DNA of 64,000 bases. Source: Platerodrilus igneus (taxonomy: Eukaryota; Arthropoda; Insecta; Coleoptera; Lycidae). Where the stretch lies: the NCBI GenBank assembly GCA_036346225.1, contig JARFIW010001342.1, positions 1,105,001 to 1,169,000 of the forward strand, in the 5' to 3' direction. The first letter of the stretch is position 1, and the number at the start of each line of letters is the position of its first letter. The position numbers and the translations under genes were made by a program. Under the pieces are notes generated by a model, which was not told where the DNA came from, did no database searches, and saw only the letters and a program-made list of their open reading frames with translations. Below, piece by piece: positions 61,741-64,000 of this stretch.

Positions 61741-62103
61741 ATGGGTAGACCTCAAAATTTAACAGAAATCGAAATAGTGACTCTGTGTACATATTTTGGG
61801 CTACGATTGACAAGAATAAAGTTCTAAATTTTCAATTTAAATCAAAATAATACCTTTGGACATATTTTGGAATACGATTGTCAGGAGCAGAACTCAAAAT
61901 TTTCAATTTAAATTGAAAAAGTACTTTTAGAGCATATTTTGGGGTACGATTGTCATGGGTAAAGCTAGAAATTGTAAACTGAAATCGAAAAGTACCCTTT
62001 GGACAGATTTTGGAATACAATTGTCATAGGTGGAGCTCAAAATTTTCAACTCAAATCGAAGTAGTACATTTTAGAGCATATTTTGGGATACGATTGGCAT
62101 GGG
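61741..62103. repeat. second copy of the ~365-bp block
   Basis: Nearly identical to 57238-57602, including unit-specific variants such as GTGACTCTGTGTACAT and TCATAGGTGGAGCTC. It marks the right border of the deletion-rich zone. Confidence 0.88.
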
Positions 62104-64000
62104 TAACGAAATTTTTAACTCAAATACTGAAATAAGTATCATGTTTGACATATTTTGGATACGATTGTCATGAGTAGACTTCAAAAATTTTAACAGAAAT
62201 CGAAATAGTACCTCTTTGGACTTATTTTGGGATACTATTTGCATGAACAAAGCACAAAATTTTCAAGTGAAATCAAAATGGTATCTATGAACATATGTTG
62301 GGAAAAAGTTCAAAATTTTCAACTGAAATCGAAAAGTACCTCTTTGGACATATTTTGAGGTACGATTATCTGGGCTATTGCTCAAAATTTTCAAATGAAA
62401 TCGAATTAGTATCTCTTTGGACATATTTTGGGATACGATCATCATGGATAAAACTGAAAATTTTCAACTGAAATCGAAATAGTACCTCTTTGGACATATT
62501 TTGGCAAACGATTATCAGGACCAAAGCTCAAAATTTTCAAGTGAAATCAAATTAGTACTTTTTTGGGCATATTTTGGATACGATTGTCAAGAATAAAGTT
62601 CAAAATTTTCCATTGCATTCGAATTATACCTATTTGGACATGTTTTGGTGTACGATTATCATGGGTAAAGCTCAAAATTTTCAAATAAAATCAAAACTAC
62701 CTCTTTGGACATATTTCGAGATTCGATTATCAGGGCTAAAGCTAAAAATTTTCAAGTAAAATCAAAATAATACGTCATTTGGACATATTTTGGGATACGA
62801 TTCTCATGGGTAAAACTGAAAATTTTCAACTGAAAGCGAAATAGTATCTTCTTCGCATGAATAAAGAGCAAAACTTTTAAGTGAAATCGAAATAGTACCT
62901 CTTTGGACATATCTTTAGGATACGATTGTTATGGATAAGGCTCAAAACTTTCTTGCGAAATCGAAATAGTGTGGCATGGAAAACGAGGAAAACTTTTAAG
63001 TAAAATTGAATTAGTACATCCTTGGACATATTTTGGGAGATGATTGAGAAGTAAAAGTTCACAATTTTTAAGTAATGTCGAAGTAGTAGCTCCAGGAATA
63101 CGATTGTCATGAATAAAAAGCTATACTTATTCCACTGAAATCAAAACAGTACCTTTTTGGACATCTTTTGAGGTACGATTATCATAGGTAAATCTGAAAA
63201 TATTCAACTGAAATTGAAATAGTACCTCTTTGGACATATTTTGGTATACGATTGGCCTGAATAAAAAGCAAAATTTTTAACTGAAACCTACATAGTACCT
63301 CTTTGGACATATTTTGAGATACGATTGTCATGAATACAGCTCAAAAATTTTCACTGAAACTAGAACGGTACCTCTATGGACATATTGTGGGATACGATCA
63401 TCATGTGTAAAACTGAAAATATTCAACTGAAATCGAAATAGTACCTCCAATATTTTAGGATACGATTGGTATGAATAAAAAGCAAAATTTTGAACTGAAA
63501 TCAAAACAGTACCTCTTTGGAGATGTTTTGGGATATGATTGTCATGGATAAAGGTTAAAATTTTCAACTGAAATCGAAATCGAAACAGTACCTCTTTGGA
63601 CATATTTTGGGATACGCTTGTCATGGGTAAAGATCAAAATTTTCAGCTGAAATCGAAATAGTACCTCTTTGGACATATTTTGGTATACGATTGACCTGAA
63701 TAAAAAGCAAAATTTTCATCTGAACCCGACATAGTATCTCTTTGGAGATATTTTGAGATGCGATCATCATGTGTAAAACTGAAAATATTCAACTGAAATC
63801 GAAATAGTACCTCCAATATTTTGGGATACGATTGGTATGAATAAAAAGCAAAATTTTCAACTGAAATAAATATAGTACCTCTTTGGATATATTTTAGGAT
63901 ATGATTGCCATGGATAAAGATTAAAATTTTCAACTGAAATCGGAATAATACCTCTTTGGACATAGTATGGGATACCATTCTCATGAGTAAAGATCAAAAT

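Larger units (their letters stand above)
56640..64000. repeat. ~73-bp satellite array running to the window end (roughly 100 copies)
   Basis: The unit reads TTTGGACATATTTTGGGATA, CGATTGTCATGGGTAAAGC, TCAAAATTTTCAACTGAAAT, CGAAATAGTACCTC in sequence. Variants such as CAAGAATAAAGTTC replace the TCATGGGTAAAGCTC part in some units. Units at 56640-57780 and 61740-64000 are well formed. Units between have many single-base losses and short lengths. All ORFs here, including a 113-codon one on the minus strand, are periodic translations of the satellite. Confidence 0.95.

Noticed and set aside
63328..63984. 98- and 113-codon minus-strand ORFs with repeating FRFQLKI / YVQRYYFDF-type peptides
   Set aside because: 73 bp is not a multiple of three, and the peptides are translations of the satellite in rotating frames with no start or splice context.
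56640..64000. CRISPR-like array of short repeats
   Set aside because: The ~73-bp units follow one another without unique spacers and the locus is eukaryotic, so it is a satellite.

Overview
This is eukaryotic, AT-rich DNA that looks like an arthropod, most likely an insect. Three lines of sequence support that. (1) Two spliced exons of the ecdysone-inducible nuclear receptor E75 (NR1D3) lie on the minus strand at 46376-46720. (2) Two retroelement primer-binding-site-like sequences resemble the complement of the 3' end of insect tRNA-Lys. (3) There are insect-style LINE, Ty3/Gypsy and tRNA-SINE remnants. I cannot name the species.

E75 is the only host gene I can support. Coding exon 1 (46615-46720, 35 codons plus one base) joins over a 150-bp intron to coding exon 2 (46376-46464), which carries the complete first zinc finger of the DNA-binding domain. 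This full-finger structure is typical of an E75A-type isoform. The second-finger exon and the ligand-binding-domain exons are not visible. The gene runs right to left, so positions 1-46375 are probably intron of E75, or intron plus downstream DNA. Positions above about 47250 lie upstream of this transcript start, either intergenic or in introns of longer isoforms. The leader and promoter zone (46721-47260) is richer in GC and holds short upstream ORFs, initiator-like words, GAGA-type repeats and an imperfect ecdysone-response-element-like palindrome.

Most of the rest is tandem repeat. From left to right: ~190-bp units (1-3645); ~250-bp units (6170-10075); ~172-bp units with a tRNA T-arm-like word (12865-15735); ~148-bp GCTAGC-rich units in an alternating dimer (17270-18560); ~440-480-bp units with two tRNA-like arms on the minus strand (19150-21920); ~630-bp units with a ~1.26-kb dimer (25060-31930); ~156-bp units (37457-38045); ~205-bp units (44465-45085); ~154-bp units (47716-48650); ~380-bp units in a ~770-bp dimer (48651-51220); and ~73-bp units (56640 to the window end). 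The middle of the last array is unusually rich in short deletions and lies between two almost identical ~365-bp blocks, which suggests an assembly problem.

Mobile elements sit in and between the arrays. There are six copies of one tRNA-derived SINE, several with target-site duplications. One SINE interrupts the C-terminal zinc-knuckle codons of a 5'-truncated R1/Jockey-like LINE. A 1,858-bp LTR-like element with TGTRACG ends and an AGTC duplication interrupts the 630-bp array. A decayed Ty3/Gypsy pol fragment lies at 53020-53990, and two facing tRNA-Lys-type primer-binding-like sites lie at 37308 and 38148. The picture is a developmental hormone-receptor locus whose introns and upstream DNA have been inflated by many unrelated satellites and nested retroelements. 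Spacing, periods and copy numbers were read by eye and are approximate.
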